The notes under the pieces: generated by a model
Told to the model about the DNA's origin: nothing
The model's input: the letters and a program-made list of their open reading frames with translations, nothing else
Database searches by the model: none
Made by a program: the position numbers and the translations under genes
Part shown: one piece after another, positions 55,439-64,000 of the stretch
Layout: each line of letters opens with the position of its first letter
Numbering within the stretch: position 1 is the first letter of the stretch
DNA from: Phycisphaerales bacterium
GTDB taxonomy: Bacteria > Planctomycetota > Phycisphaerae > Phycisphaerales > UBA1924
Length of the DNA stretch: 64,000 bases
Direction: 5' to 3'
NCBI GenBank assembly: GCA_029260265.1
Contig: JAJDDO010000019.1
Coordinates: forward strand, 124,001-188,000

Positions 55439-56784
55439 GGGCTCGCCTCCGCCCCTTCGTCGTCGGCTGCGTCTTCCACAACCGCATCGTCCCCGGGCTC
55501 ATCATCCGAAGCCTCGCCGACTTCTGCGTCTTCCTCAGGCGCGTCCACATCGCGCACCGCCTGCTCGTTGCCCATCGAAACCAGCTCGCGGTACGGGCCG
55601 GTGACCACGATATCGCCCTCGGAAATCCCGCCCGTGATCACCGTTGTCGTCAGATCGCTCGGCCCCACCGTCACCGGCGTCACCACCGTCTTCCCGTCAA
55701 CAACCCGGTACACCACCCGCACAAAGGTCTTCTCCATATCCACAAACTCGTTGCCCTCGCGGATCTCCTTGGGCAGATCCTCGACCCGCCGATCAACCAC
55801 CGATTGCGAAGGCACAATAAACTCATCATAAAAATGCTCCACCGTAATATCCGTGCTCGCCGTCAGCCCAGAATACAGCGTCTCGTTCTCACCGAGCGCG
55901 AGCGCGATCTCAACCTCGAAGGTCCCCGTCCCGTCGCTGCCCACCTGCCGCTTGAGCCCGATCTTGATCACCTTCCCGGTGTACTCGCGATCGGTGTACG
56001 CGTTGAGGAATACCTTGGCGTCCTGCCCGATCTCGATCGGTGCGATGTTGGATTCATCAACCGCCGCCTTGAGCAGCATCCGCGACAGATCAGCGATCTC
56101 CATCACCACGCTGCCCGGGTTGTTGGTCGTGCCGACGATCACCGTCTCGCCGACTTCAACACTCCGCGAGGTGAGCACGCCGTCTATCGGCGACTCGATG
56201 ACCGTGTTGTCCAGATCCTTCTGCGCCCGAACAATCTGTGCCTTGGCCTGCTCGATCCCCTGCTCGATCACCAGCATGTTGGACTCGGCCTGCAAAAACG
56301 ACGCCCGCGCACTGTCCAGATCCGCCTGCGTCGCATCCCCGGTCTCGAAAAGACTCTCCATACGCTCAAAGTTCAATCGCGCATTAATCAGCCCAGCCTG
56401 CGACCCACCCAGCGATGCCTGCTGCGCCTTGAGCCCCGCCTTGGCCGAGTCCATCAACGCCACCAGGTCCTGCGGATCAAGCCGGATCACCACATCGCCC
56501 GCCTTCACCTGCTCGCCCTCCTCAAAGGGCAACGCCAACACCTTGGCTGAAACCTGCGATGAAATTTTGACCAGCACCCGAGGCTCAATCGAACCCGGAG
56601 CACTCACTGTGCGGGCAAGATCCCCTTTCCCGACCGTCTCCATCGAGACCGCGGTCGATTGATCCCCCGCATCACCGCCCCCACGCAGCTTCTGCCCGAT
56701 CGGCGACGCCATCACCCCCACGCCCCCAACGACCACGACACCCAGACACACCGCACCAATGACTACGACCTTGACAACACCCAT
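55435..56784 (-). CDS. MacA/HlyD-type periplasmic adaptor
   Basis: 449 residues. N-terminal membrane anchor ([20 protein letters not shown]), lipoyl halves ([20 protein letters not shown], and [21 protein letters not shown] in pieces), a helical hairpin between them, and a beta-barrel domain. The long tail is highly acidic ([20 protein letters not shown]), unusual for the family. GGGGAG precedes the ATG. First gene of the operon adaptor-ATPase-permease-TolC. Confidence 0.9.
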   Translation of the reverse strand: MGVVKVVVIGAVCLGVVVVGGVGVMASPIGQKLRGGGDAGDQSTAVSMETVGKGDLARTVSAPGSIEPRVLVKISSQVSAKVLALPFEEGEQVKAGDVVIRLDPQDLVALMDSAKAGLKAQQASLGGSQAGLINARLNFERMESLFETGDATQADLDSARASFLQAESNMLVIEQGIEQAKAQIVRAQKDLDNTVIESPIDGVLTSRSVEVGETVIVGTTNNPGSVVMEIADLSRMLLKAAVDESNIAPIEIGQDAKVFLNAYTDREYTGKVIKIGLKRQVGSDGTGTFEVEIALALGENETLYSGLTASTDITVEHFYDEFIVPSQSVVDRRVEDLPKEIREGNEFVDMEKTFVRVVYRVVDGKTVVTPVTVGPSDLTTTVITGGISEGDIVVTGPYRELVSMGNEQAVRDVDAPEEDAEVGEASDDEPGDDAVVEDAADDEGAEASP

Positions 56785-56932
56785 CGGCCACTCCCCAGAT
56801 TGACAGTCCGTCGCGGGGTGAATGCCCCGCCGTAGATGGTTGTATGGATTTCATAATCGCAAGTTTCGCCAATTCGGACCAGAAATCGAGATTCGACCCC
56901 GATCCGGGCAAGTTCTGCCTGTTTGGGAAGCA

Positions 56933-57589
56933 CTATCCGCCGACAACCGCCGCAAAGACATCTCGCCACCCGACCTTGCCGATCTCGTCGTCCACCACGC
57001 TCTGCACCTCATCGAATGACCGAACCTCAGGCGGAGCCGACAAACTCACCACCTCATCATCTTCCACCCTTGCCAGCCCAAGCGCTCCATCGCCGCCCGC
57101 CCGGACCACCCAACGCCCCTCGCCGAGCATTCGGTACACCGCCTGCCCAACCAACGCCCCCTCAGATTCCCAATCCACATCCGCCAGCTTCGGATTGATC
57201 ACCGTCGCCTTACTCGGTGGCGTGTCCGAATCAAACACCCGACGAATCCAGAGCCGACCATCGACAAGCGCGAAGTCCACATAGATCTCCTTATCCGCAT
57301 TGCACGCCGTCTCAATCGCCTCTGATTCCCCCTCGATCGTGCGCACATGGACCGTGACCGATCGGTCCTTGACCACCAACTCGGTCACCGCCGTCTGGCG
57401 GACCGCGCTGTTGTACTGCGTCCGGAGCGTCTCGTACTCGCCGGAGAGCTCACGAAGCCGATCCTGATACACCTGCGACGCCGCGTCCGCCTTGGCAAAC
57501 CGAAGACCAACCGCGCCGATCAGCACCACCCCGCCGATCCCCGCGAGCCCAACAACAATCCCTTGTACCGCTCCTAGCTTGGTCGTCAT
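56933..57589 (-). CDS. Membrane-anchored protein, unknown
   Basis: 218 residues from the ATG at 57589. The longer track ORF runs back 40 codons. One membrane helix (GIVVGLAGIGGVVLIGAVGL), a coiled-coil segment (YQDRLRELSGEYETLRTQYN) and a soluble beta domain (VHVRTIEGESEAIETACN). No family recognised. It lies upstream of the efflux operon on the same strand and downstream of another small membrane gene. Confidence 0.72.
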   Translation of the reverse strand: MTTKLGAVQGIVVGLAGIGGVVLIGAVGLRFAKADAASQVYQDRLRELSGEYETLRTQYNSAVRQTAVTELVVKDRSVTVHVRTIEGESEAIETACNADKEIYVDFALVDGRLWIRRVFDSDTPPSKATVINPKLADVDWESEGALVGQAVYRMLGEGRWVVRAGGDGALGLARVEDDEVVSLSAPPEVRSFDEVQSVVDDEIGKVGWRDVFAAVVGG

Positions 57590-57644
57590 ACACGATCCAT
57601 CGACATTCAGGACGAATCCGCTCGAATACTCGTTCAAAGCCTGT

Positions 57645-58262
57645 TCAATCCTGCAGATAAAACCGTTTCCAAGGACCCAGCACCGCCGACCGCTCTTCTG
57701 GCCAATCACGCGATGGCTCGATCACCCCGTCGGGGTCGTAATACACCCCGGCTTCATGAAACAACCCCGGAAACACAGTCGTCATCCGCACCGCACCCCC
57801 CTCGACATGGTCCGACCATTTCACATGAAACAACCCGACCCACTCGCCATCAATCCCCCCGCCGTCCGGCTCCGCGATCAGCTGCTCACAACGCTCAACC
57901 AGCGCCCGCTCGCTGAGCTTGAGCCTGAACAGAAAATCCAGATCGGTCCACAACAACCACGCACCGATCATCCCCAGTATTGGCGTCGCCAAGATCACCG
58001 CCGCCCGCAAAGGGGTCAACCGCCCGAACCGCTCTCGCTTCACGCACCAGATCGATCCCGCGCACAGGAATGAAATCACCCAGGCAACCGCGACACCCAA
58101 GCCCCAAAGTAATAGCCCCATCCCCACAAACATGTCGAACTCAACATTCGAGAACACGATCGCTGCACACACCAGCCAGCACACGCTCGCAAGCAACATC
58201 AATACCCACGCCCAACTCTGCACCGCTGATCGTCGGCTCTGATTGCTCTGCCCTGTATTCAT
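57645..58262 (-). CDS. Small multi-pass membrane protein, unknown
   Basis: 205 residues from the ATG at 58262 (GGGGCGG just upstream). Three hydrophobic helices in the first 110 residues (AWVLMLLASVCWLVCAAIVF, MGLLLWGLGVAVAWVISFLC, AAVILATPILGMIGAWLLW), then a soluble C terminus with WVGLFHVKWSDHVEGG. Not recognised. It lies between the metal permease and the previous gene on the same strand. Confidence 0.72.
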   Translation of the reverse strand: MNTGQSNQSRRSAVQSWAWVLMLLASVCWLVCAAIVFSNVEFDMFVGMGLLLWGLGVAVAWVISFLCAGSIWCVKRERFGRLTPLRAAVILATPILGMIGAWLLWTDLDFLFRLKLSERALVERCEQLIAEPDGGGIDGEWVGLFHVKWSDHVEGGAVRMTTVFPGLFHEAGVYYDPDGVIEPSRDWPEERSAVLGPWKRFYLQD

Positions 58263-58293
58263 ACCGCCCCTACGCCGACGGACACCCCAAAGT

Positions 58294-59538
58294 TCATCCG
58301 CCCGAACACCCACATCCACCCGATGAGCAGCACCCGCCCGCCTTGGGCTTCTGCGTGGTCCCCCACCCCTTCTTGTTCATCCATTGGCGCATCTTCATCC
58401 CCAGCGCCCACGCCATCAGCAGGATAAAGACCACCGCCGCACCCTGCTTGAGCCCGAACCCGCTCGCCGCCATCTCGTGGTTCATGTTCATATCCGCGAT
58501 GTGGACAAACCCCTGCAGGAACGCATCGAAGAGCAGCCCCGCCACCAGCGCCGTCGCCGCGATCGTCGCGAGATAAATCACCAGCGCCCGCACGCCGAGG
58601 TCCTTGATCAGCCAACTCATCGTCGCCACATTCGTCGCCGGTCCCGACAGCAGCATCACCAACGCCGCCCCGGGCGACATCCCCGCGGCGACCATTGCCC
58701 ACGCCAAAGGCGTCGAGCTCGTCGCACAGATATACAACGGGATACCGATCAAAAGCATCGCCAGCATCGGAACGATCCCATGCCCGAAGTTCTGCTCGAT
58801 CCATTCCTTGGGCAACGCCGCCGAGATCACCGCAGCCAGAATCAGCCCGACCGCCAACCACCCCGCGAGATCGATCAGCATCGTCCCGAACCCATGCTTG
58901 AACCCGATCTTGATCTTCTCGCCAACCGTCGCATGTTCCTGCGCCGGCGTCGAATCACAACAAGAAACCTCTGCCTTGGACGCCTCGGAGGAACAACACG
59001 ATTTCGCCGGCACGGGCGTCTTGGACGAACAGCACGGCTTCACCGCCGCATCCGCATCGCCCGCGTTGACAATCGTCAACCCAACCGCATCAGGATCATC
59101 AACCGCATCTTCGATCTCATTCATCACCCCATCATTCTTCGCGCTCGCGTCAATCAACAACCCCGCGATCAATGCCGTGATCACCGCGACCACCGGGCGC
59201 GTCAACGCGTACACCGGTCCGAACAGCGCCCAGGTAATCGGGATTGATTCCTCGCCCGTCTGAGGCGTAGAAATCGCGAACGCAGCGCTCGCTCCCTTGC
59301 TCGCACCCTGCTTGCGCAGCCCCGCCGCCACCGGAATCACCGCGCACGAGCACAGCGGCAGCGGGATCCCCAAAAGCGACGCCTTGGCCACCGGCCAGAA
59401 CCCGCCGCCGGACAAATGCCTGAGCATCCACTCTCGCGGAATCAACGCATGCACCGCGCCCGCGATCCCAAAGCCGAGGATCAACCACAACGATGATTCA
59501 ACCAATATCGCCCACAACTCGTGAATAAACAGTTCCAT
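58294..59538 (-). CDS. SO_0444-like Cu/Zn efflux permease
   Basis: 414 residues. Two permease halves with the family motifs PLPLCSCAVIPVAAGLRKQG and GIPLYICATSSTPLAWAMVA, and the linker carries three clusters with paired cysteines (KPCCSSK, KSCCSSE, VSCCDST) that would bind soft metals in the cytosol. The C terminus ends in a Cys/Gly tail (GGCCSSGGCGCSGG). Members of this YraQ/DUF318 superfamily branch export copper or zinc. It has no adjacent MerR/ArsR regulator. Confidence 0.88.
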   Translation of the reverse strand: MELFIHELWAILVESSLWLILGFGIAGAVHALIPREWMLRHLSGGGFWPVAKASLLGIPLPLCSCAVIPVAAGLRKQGASKGASAAFAISTPQTGEESIPITWALFGPVYALTRPVVAVITALIAGLLIDASAKNDGVMNEIEDAVDDPDAVGLTIVNAGDADAAVKPCCSSKTPVPAKSCCSSEASKAEVSCCDSTPAQEHATVGEKIKIGFKHGFGTMLIDLAGWLAVGLILAAVISAALPKEWIEQNFGHGIVPMLAMLLIGIPLYICATSSTPLAWAMVAAGMSPGAALVMLLSGPATNVATMSWLIKDLGVRALVIYLATIAATALVAGLLFDAFLQGFVHIADMNMNHEMAASGFGLKQGAAVVFILLMAWALGMKMRQWMNKKGWGTTQKPKAGGCCSSGGCGCSGG

Positions 59539-59575
59539 AGGGCAAGTGTAGCAAGAACCGCCCCCGGCTTATTCC

Positions 59576-60166
59576 CTACCGCCGACGCCTTCGCCCGCAC
59601 ACCATCGCACCGCCAAGCATCACCAGCCCGGTGCCCGGTGTGGGCGTGATCGTTGCACTCTGAGCAGAACCCAACACAATCGGGAGCAAAAACTGATTCA
59701 GCGACGAATCCGCATCCAACTCCCCAAACCCGCCATCAGCAAGATCAAATGAACCCGGCAAAGCCGTGGAAGCAAACGGATCAAGACCAACAAAGTCCAT
59801 ATTCGCCGAGAACCCGAGCCCAAGATTCATCGCGTGGAACCGGATGAAACCGCTCGTGCCCACCGTGATGCTCAGGGTTTCGATGCTGGTGACATTCTGC
59901 CCCATCTGAAAAAACGATCCGCCTCCGAGAAACTCGTAGGTGGCAACCAGCCCGTTATCCGAAACCGCTGCTGCGTTGGCATCGAACTCCATATGAAAAA
60001 CAATGGCATCCCCGTCGCCAATCCCGAAGAACGGGGCCGAATCCGCCCCATCAAACCCCGACCCAAACATGTCCACTGTCCCGAGCCCATCCAGCGAATG
60101 TGTCCCCGCTGCAGCACCCCCCGCGGACAACACCAAAACCGCACCCATCATCATTGATCGCATCAT
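59576..60166 (-). CDS. Secreted protein with PEP-CTERM-like anchor
   Basis: 196 residues. SD GGAGG lies seven bases before the ATG. Signal peptide (MGAVLVLSAGGAAA), a beta-rich body (GFDGADSAPFFGIGDGDAIV in pieces) and a C terminus TPTPGTGLVMLGGAMVCGRRRRR, the PEP-CTERM-like signal. Similar in plan to the protein at 34777 but not closely related. It is divergent from nuoD. Confidence 0.75.
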   Translation of the reverse strand: MMRSMMMGAVLVLSAGGAAAGTHSLDGLGTVDMFGSGFDGADSAPFFGIGDGDAIVFHMEFDANAAAVSDNGLVATYEFLGGGSFFQMGQNVTSIETLSITVGTSGFIRFHAMNLGLGFSANMDFVGLDPFASTALPGSFDLADGGFGELDADSSLNQFLLPIVLGSAQSATITPTPGTGLVMLGGAMVCGRRRRR

Positions 60167-60321
60167 TATTCATCCTCCCATGGCGTTCTACAAAGAATCT
60201 GTACCAACCAATGTAATCCGTTCCCGAGACCGATACAACCCAATTTAATCCCGCTTCATTGCGGCTTACAAGCTCGACAAGCCCCTACCATCACCAAGCA
60301 ATACACGCCAAGGAACCCGAT

Positions 60322-61611
60322 ATGCCGTACACACTCTCTCCAGACCAAGGCATCACGCCAGATTCCGACAACATCGACTACCTCAAGGACCATGTCGATA
60401 CCGGCGATCGGTGGGTCCTCAACTTCGGGCCCCAGCACCCCGCGACCCACACCACCCTCCGCCTCGTCCTCGAACTCGACGGCGAGCGCATCGCCCGCTG
60501 CACACCCCACATCGGGTACCTCCACTCCGGATTCGAAAAACTCGCCGAGCACCTCGACTACAACCAGTATGTCTCCATCGTCTCACGCACCAACTACCTC
60601 TCCCCGATCGCCAACGACATCTGCTGGCACGGCACGGTCGAAAAACTCTTCGGCATCCAGATCACCCCACGCCAGACCGTCCTCCGCACCATCCTCACCG
60701 AGCTCGCTCGCATCCAGGACCACCTTCTTTGTGTTGGTGCCGCTGCGCTCGACCTGGGCGCGCTCACCGGGTTCCTCTACGCCTTCAATCCGCGCGAGAA
60801 AATCTACGACATCATGGACTATGTCTCCGGGCAACGGTTCCATCCAGATTGGACCCGTGTCGGCGGCGCGATGAAGGACCTCCCCGACGAGGAAGTCTTC
60901 AAGCGAATGGTCAAAAACTTCATCCACCAAGACCTCCCCACCGCGATCAGGGACCTCGAAAACCTCGTCGTCCGCAACCGCATCTTTATGGACCGCACAC
61001 AGGGCATCGGGGTGATGACCCGCGAAGAAGCCATCAGCTGCTCGCTCTCCGGCCCGCTCGCCCGCGCCTCGGGTGTCAAACGCGATGTGCGCAAGGCCGA
61101 ACCGTATCTCTGCTACGAAGATAACTGGGACGGCGAGGGCGCCGATGCGGTCAAGTTCTCAATCCCTGTCGCCTACGACGGCGATGTCTACTGCCGATTC
61201 ATGGTCCGCTGCGAAGAAATCAAGCAGAGCATCAAGATCATCGAACAGCTCATCGACCGCATCCCCGGCGGCCCGCTCGATGTCTTCGCCGATGAAAAAA
61301 TGACCAAACCACCCAAGTCCGATGTCTACGGCTCGATCGAAGGATTGATTCAGCACTTTGAGCTCATCATGACCAACCGCGGGTGGAAAGCCCCGATCGC
61401 CGAGCTCTACAACGCCCACGAATCCGCCAACGGCGAACTCGGCTACCACATCGTCGCCGACGGCACCCCCCGCTCATGGCGTGCACGCACAAGACCACCA
61501 AGTTTCATCAACTATTCAACCGTCGCCAAAATGACCGAAGGCCACATGCTCGGCGACATCGTCGCCATCTTGGGCTCAATCAACATCGTCGCCGCGGAAC
61601 TGGATCGATGA
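60322..61611 (+). CDS. nuoD: NADH-quinone oxidoreductase subunit D
   Basis: 429 residues from the ATG at 60322 (AAGGAA upstream); the track begins 21 codons earlier. It is the 49-kDa-type subunit: NFGPQHPATHTTLRLVLELDGE in pieces (GPQHPATHTTLRLVL), HIGYLHSGFEKLAEHLDYNQY in pieces, RIQDHLLCVGAAALDLGALT in pieces, and C-terminal MLGDIVAILGSINIVAAELDR in pieces. It lines the quinone site of complex I at the inner membrane. The next gene starts in its stop (ATGA). Confidence 0.96.
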   Translation: MPYTLSPDQGITPDSDNIDYLKDHVDTGDRWVLNFGPQHPATHTTLRLVLELDGERIARCTPHIGYLHSGFEKLAEHLDYNQYVSIVSRTNYLSPIANDICWHGTVEKLFGIQITPRQTVLRTILTELARIQDHLLCVGAAALDLGALTGFLYAFNPREKIYDIMDYVSGQRFHPDWTRVGGAMKDLPDEEVFKRMVKNFIHQDLPTAIRDLENLVVRNRIFMDRTQGIGVMTREEAISCSLSGPLARASGVKRDVRKAEPYLCYEDNWDGEGADAVKFSIPVAYDGDVYCRFMVRCEEIKQSIKIIEQLIDRIPGGPLDVFADEKMTKPPKSDVYGSIEGLIQHFELIMTNRGWKAPIAELYNAHESANGELGYHIVADGTPRSWRARTRPPSFINYSTVAKMTEGHMLGDIVAILGSINIVAAELDR

Positions 61612-62048
61612 AACCGGCATTCACTAAGCGAATAGCCATCGCAACTGTCATACTTCTACTACTCATCACAGCCGCACTCGTCGCCCTACCGTACATCTTC
61701 TATCCCGGTGTCTACAAACCTATTCGCACAGTATTCATCACAAACAACACCGATCGCCAAGTTCAAGTTGGCTATTACCAATCATGGGACAACACATGGC
61801 ACACCACAGTTGTGAGCGGCAGCAACCTTGATGCGGGCCAACAGGCCTCTTATCACTACAAAACCGACGATCGGATCACTGTAGGTAGATTTCTTCCAAA
61901 GTTTCAACCCGATACAGATTTCAACGAGTACTTGAAACTTAAAGAAAGCACTGATTCCATATCGCTTTTAGATCATACCAAACTCACAATCATCATCGAC
62001 CCTGAAACTGGCAATCCGGTCATCCATGAAGCACCTGTCGATCAATAG
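61608..62048 (+). CDS. Small membrane-anchored protein inside the nuo run
   Basis: 146 residues from the ATG overlapping the nuoD stop; the long track ORF from 61383 is nuoD read out of frame. One N-terminal helix (AIATVILLLLITAALVALPYIF), then a soluble domain with many Tyr and Thr (VFITNNTDRQVQVGYYQSWD). Not a known complex I subunit. Codon use is more AT-rich than in nuoD and nuoE, so it looks inserted. Confidence 0.75.
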   Translation: MKPAFTKRIAIATVILLLLITAALVALPYIFYPGVYKPIRTVFITNNTDRQVQVGYYQSWDNTWHTTVVSGSNLDAGQQASYHYKTDDRITVGRFLPKFQPDTDFNEYLKLKESTDSISLLDHTKLTIIIDPETGNPVIHEAPVDQ

Positions 62049-62105
62049 GCCAATCCCACACTCGCCCCCTACCATTCGAGCGAACCCATGCACAAGAGGA
62101 AAACC

Positions 62106-62678
62106 ATGGCCTGGATCACCAAAGACTCCGCTGGAACACAGATCGAAACACGCGCGAAGCCCTACTTCACCGCCGAGATGGAAAAAACCATCCGCGATGA
62201 GTACCTCCCCCGCTTTGAGAAGCCCAAAGGCGCGCTCTTCGCTGCCCTGCACATGGTCCAGCACCACTACGGGTGGATCCCCGCGCAGTCGATGAAAGAG
62301 ATCGCCGATGTCCTCACCATCGCGCCCTCCGAAGTCCTCGACACGGTGAGTTTCTACGAAGAGTTCTGGGAAGAGCCCAAGGGCGAGCACCTCGTCGCGG
62401 TCTGCCGATCCATCGCCTGCGAGTTCTGCGAATCGACCGCGTGCACCGAAGCAATCAAGGCCAAGCTCGGCATCGATGTCGGCGAGACGACCGAGGACAA
62501 CAAGTTCACCCTCGTCGAGCTCGAATGCATCGGCTCATGCGACACCGCCCCCGTTGCGCTGATCGACGAAGACCTCCACGAGAACCTCACCCCCGATCGC
62601 GTCACCAAGCTTATTGATGATGTCCAGAACGGCACCTACACCAAGGGCGGCACCGGAGCCGTCAAAGAAGACCTCTAA
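62106..62678 (+). CDS. nuoE: NADH-quinone oxidoreductase subunit E
   Basis: 190 residues from the ATG at 62106 (AGAGGAAAACC upstream). Thioredoxin-like 24-kDa subunit: ALFAALHMVQHHYGWIP, then SFYEEF, and the [2Fe-2S] ligands within CRSIACEFCES and CIGSCDTAP (the first pair is CRSIAC, normally CxxxxC). Transfers electrons in the NADH module of complex I. nuoF, usually next, is not here. Confidence 0.93.
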   Translation: MAWITKDSAGTQIETRAKPYFTAEMEKTIRDEYLPRFEKPKGALFAALHMVQHHYGWIPAQSMKEIADVLTIAPSEVLDTVSFYEEFWEEPKGEHLVAVCRSIACEFCESTACTEAIKAKLGIDVGETTEDNKFTLVELECIGSCDTAPVALIDEDLHENLTPDRVTKLIDDVQNGTYTKGGTGAVKEDL

Positions 62679-62686
62679 ACACCTTC

Positions 62687-62794
62687 TTGGTAGAACGGGC
62701 TTCCAGCCCGTCTCATTGGTAAAACCGGCTTCCAGCCCGTCTCCCATACTTCTCCAAAACAAAGTTGCAACGGGCTGGAAGCCCGTTCTACCAA
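62687..62794. repeat. REP-like inverted repeat
   Basis: A 25-bp sequence (starts TTGGTAGAACGGGCTTCC) at 62687-62711, a slightly changed direct copy at 62716-62740, and a perfect inverted copy at 62770-62794. It can fold into one long hairpin between the convergent nuoE and tag genes, so it may also end transcription. The form is that of REP/MITE-type intergenic palindromes. Confidence 0.85.
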
Positions 62795-62797
62795 GAT

Positions 62798-63364
62798 TCA
62801 CACTTGCTTGTGCCGAAAACAATCGACCGTGTGGTCATTGACCATCCCGCACGCCTGCATCATCGCGTACAAAACCGTCGGCCCCACAAACCGGAACCCC
62901 CGCTTCTTCAGATCCTTCGAGATCTGTTTCGAGAGCTCAGTCTGCGCAGGCACCTCCGCCATCGATCTGTACCGGTTCACGATCGGCGTGCCATCCACAT
63001 ACGACCACATCAGCTCAGCGAAGCTGGACCCGTCTTGATAGAGTTGCAAAATCGCGCCCGCGTTGTTCACTGTCGATTCAATCTTCAGCCGATTGCGAAC
63101 GATCGACGCATCGAGCATCAGCCGCTCGATATCGTCTCGTGTGAACTTCGCTACCCTCTTTGGATCAAACCCTTTGAAGAGTTTGCGGTACCCATCGCGT
63201 TTCTTCAGGATCGTCGACCAACTCAGCCCCGCCTGCGCCCCCTCAAGCGTCAGCATCTCGAACAGATGGTGCTCATCGCGATTCACCACACCCCACTCTT
63301 CATCGTGGTAGCTGATATCCAACTCGCCTTTGGCCCAACTGCACCGCTTGGTCTTCTCGCTCAT
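62798..63364 (-). CDS. tag: DNA-3-methyladenine glycosylase I
   Basis: 188 residues, usual length. RCSWAKGELDISYHDEEWGV, then LFEMLTLEGAQAGLSWSTIL (in pieces), and the C-terminal CRSMAEVPAQTELSK-like to MMQACGMVNDHTVDCFRHK zinc motif region (GMVNDH and C..H). Removes 3-methyladenine from alkylated DNA in base excision repair. Divergent from the next small gene by 18 bases. Confidence 0.95.
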   Translation of the reverse strand: MSEKTKRCSWAKGELDISYHDEEWGVVNRDEHHLFEMLTLEGAQAGLSWSTILKKRDGYRKLFKGFDPKRVAKFTRDDIERLMLDASIVRNRLKIESTVNNAGAILQLYQDGSSFAELMWSYVDGTPIVNRYRSMAEVPAQTELSKQISKDLKKRGFRFVGPTVLYAMMQACGMVNDHTVDCFRHKQV

Positions 63365-63382
63365 GCTGTTCTACCATCCTGT

Positions 63383-63604
63383 ATGAAGGACCCCAAGGAC
63401 ATCCCGGTCACCCGCGCCATTGGGCAGTTCTTCGGGCACATCTTTCATGCGACGACCAAGCCCGTGCCGACCGAGTCCTCGAAATCAGCGATCTCTCAGA
63501 CCACCGAGCAGGGCGAAGGCGAGATCGACGGGCAGAAAGTCATCCTCCGCAAAACCACGATCGAGGAGATCGAGTTCCGCGAAGATGACCAGTCGCCCCT
63601 CTAA
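63383..63604 (+). CDS. Small hypothetical protein
   Basis: 73 residues from the ATG at 63383, part of a longer track ORF whose upstream part is antisense to tag. N terminus DIPVTRAIGQFFGHIFHAT, C terminus DGQKVILRKTTIEEIEF, both protein-like; short soluble protein of a kind common in planctomycetes (unknown function). Start shares the short gap with tag. Confidence 0.65.
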   Translation: MKDPKDIPVTRAIGQFFGHIFHATTKPVPTESSKSAISQTTEQGEGEIDGQKVILRKTTIEEIEFREDDQSPL

Positions 63605-63671
63605 TATACGGCACATGGTCGGGTGATTCTCCACCAACTCCCCCTTTTTCGCGGATCCCAGGAACCAATCG

Positions 63672-63700
63672 TTGCATTGATGCGAATATTAGTGTATACT
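63672..63700 (+). promoter_or_regulatory. Promoter of the last gene
   Basis: TTGCAT (63672-63677), 17-nt spacer, TATACT (63695-63700), 32 bases before the ATG at 63732, which has GGAG at proper distance. Confidence 0.65.
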
Positions 63701-63731
63701 ATGTTAGTAATTGCTATCTAGGAGTCTCGTC

Positions 63732-64000
63732 ATGCTCAACATCACCTTCGGCTGGATCTGGATCACCGCGGGCTTCGCCACCGGCGCCATCCTCGGCAAG
63801 GGCTTCCACAGAGAAACCTTCATGGGCGGGTACAACTCTTGGGCCCGCCGACTCACGCGGCTTGGGCACATCGCCTTCTTCGGCACCGGGCTGCTCAACA
63901 TCCTCGTTGCCCTCACCGCCACCATGCTTGATCACGAAACCACCCACACCGGTATCTGGTGGATTATGTCGCGATCTTTCATCATCGGTGCGGTCGCCAT
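63732..64000 (+). CDS. Multi-pass membrane protein, N-terminal part (cut by window edge)
   Basis: Read directly; absent from the ORF track since it runs off the end. The first ~89 residues contain three hydrophobic helices: ITFGWIWITAGFATGAILG, HIAFFGTGLLNILVALT and the start of a third (IWWIMSRSFIIGAVA). No clear family; resembles small cytochrome-linked or DUF membrane proteins. SD GGAG and a good promoter upstream support it. Confidence 0.7.
   Translation, partial: MLNITFGWIWITAGFATGAILGKGFHRETFMGGYNSWARRLTRLGHIAFFGTGLLNILVALTATMLDHETTHTGIWWIMSRSFIIGAVA

Overview
The window looks like a chromosomal segment of a Planctomycetota bacterium, most likely of the Phycisphaerae type. The signs are secreted proteins ending in a short hydrophobic helix plus RRRR (PEP-CTERM-like), many YQG-domain surface proteins with a C-terminal S74 chaperone, a Ser/Thr kinase fused to a TolB-like propeller, LPS heptose genes, and moderately GC-rich core genes with short spacings. 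This placement is inference from gene content; no rRNA or marker tree was available.

Layout. 1-12.6 kb is core: a cut SulP transporter, a membrane PIN/TRAM protein, polyphosphate kinase, class I aldolase, a Tat-exported epimerase-like protein coupled to an Npt-type nucleotide transporter, and a heptose phosphatase/heptosyltransferase pair. 12.68 kb holds an intact tRNA-Ala(GGC). 12.7-39.1 kb is an accessory region cut into segments by at least nine copies or remnants of one ~150-bp unit: tRNA 3' end, then a terminator, then three TGACCCGCT-type repeats at 10/12-nt spacing. Between the units lie three secreted S74 proteins (two with a collagen-like stretch), a 7-blade Reg_prop protein, an EthD-like protein, a serine hydrolase, a PEP-CTERM-like protein, a kinase with an FHA protein, and a ~10-kb AT-richer island. 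That island (18.5-29.4 kb) carries a restriction-type nuclease, an unknown two-gene pair (cytosolic plus 4-TM), a divergent integrase with an HTH partner, a DNA methyltransferase, a mostly non-coding 2-kb stretch, a RuvB paralogue, another HTH protein and a canonical tyrosine recombinase.

39.1-64 kb returns to core: another YQG protein and a fourth, GC-richer S74/collagen protein; a NorC/NorB-like pair; a PLP decarboxylase; a hybrid histidine kinase; an MsrB-MsrA fusion; a TolC/MacB/MacA-like efflux operon with two small membrane genes; a SO_0444-like metal permease; a nuoD-orphan-nuoE run; a REP-like inverted repeat; Tag glycosylase; and a cut membrane protein.

The most interesting feature is the serial tRNA-tail array and its link to the S74 surface-protein family. 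The four S74 paralogues share a promoter/leader with a CGAGG-6nt-CCTCG hairpin, diverge in the middle, and in three cases end in nearly identical chaperone domains. The array looks like repeated site-specific integration at tRNA-Ala, with surface and defence cargo left behind. All assignments come from reading the sequence and remembered family motifs; no database search was run.
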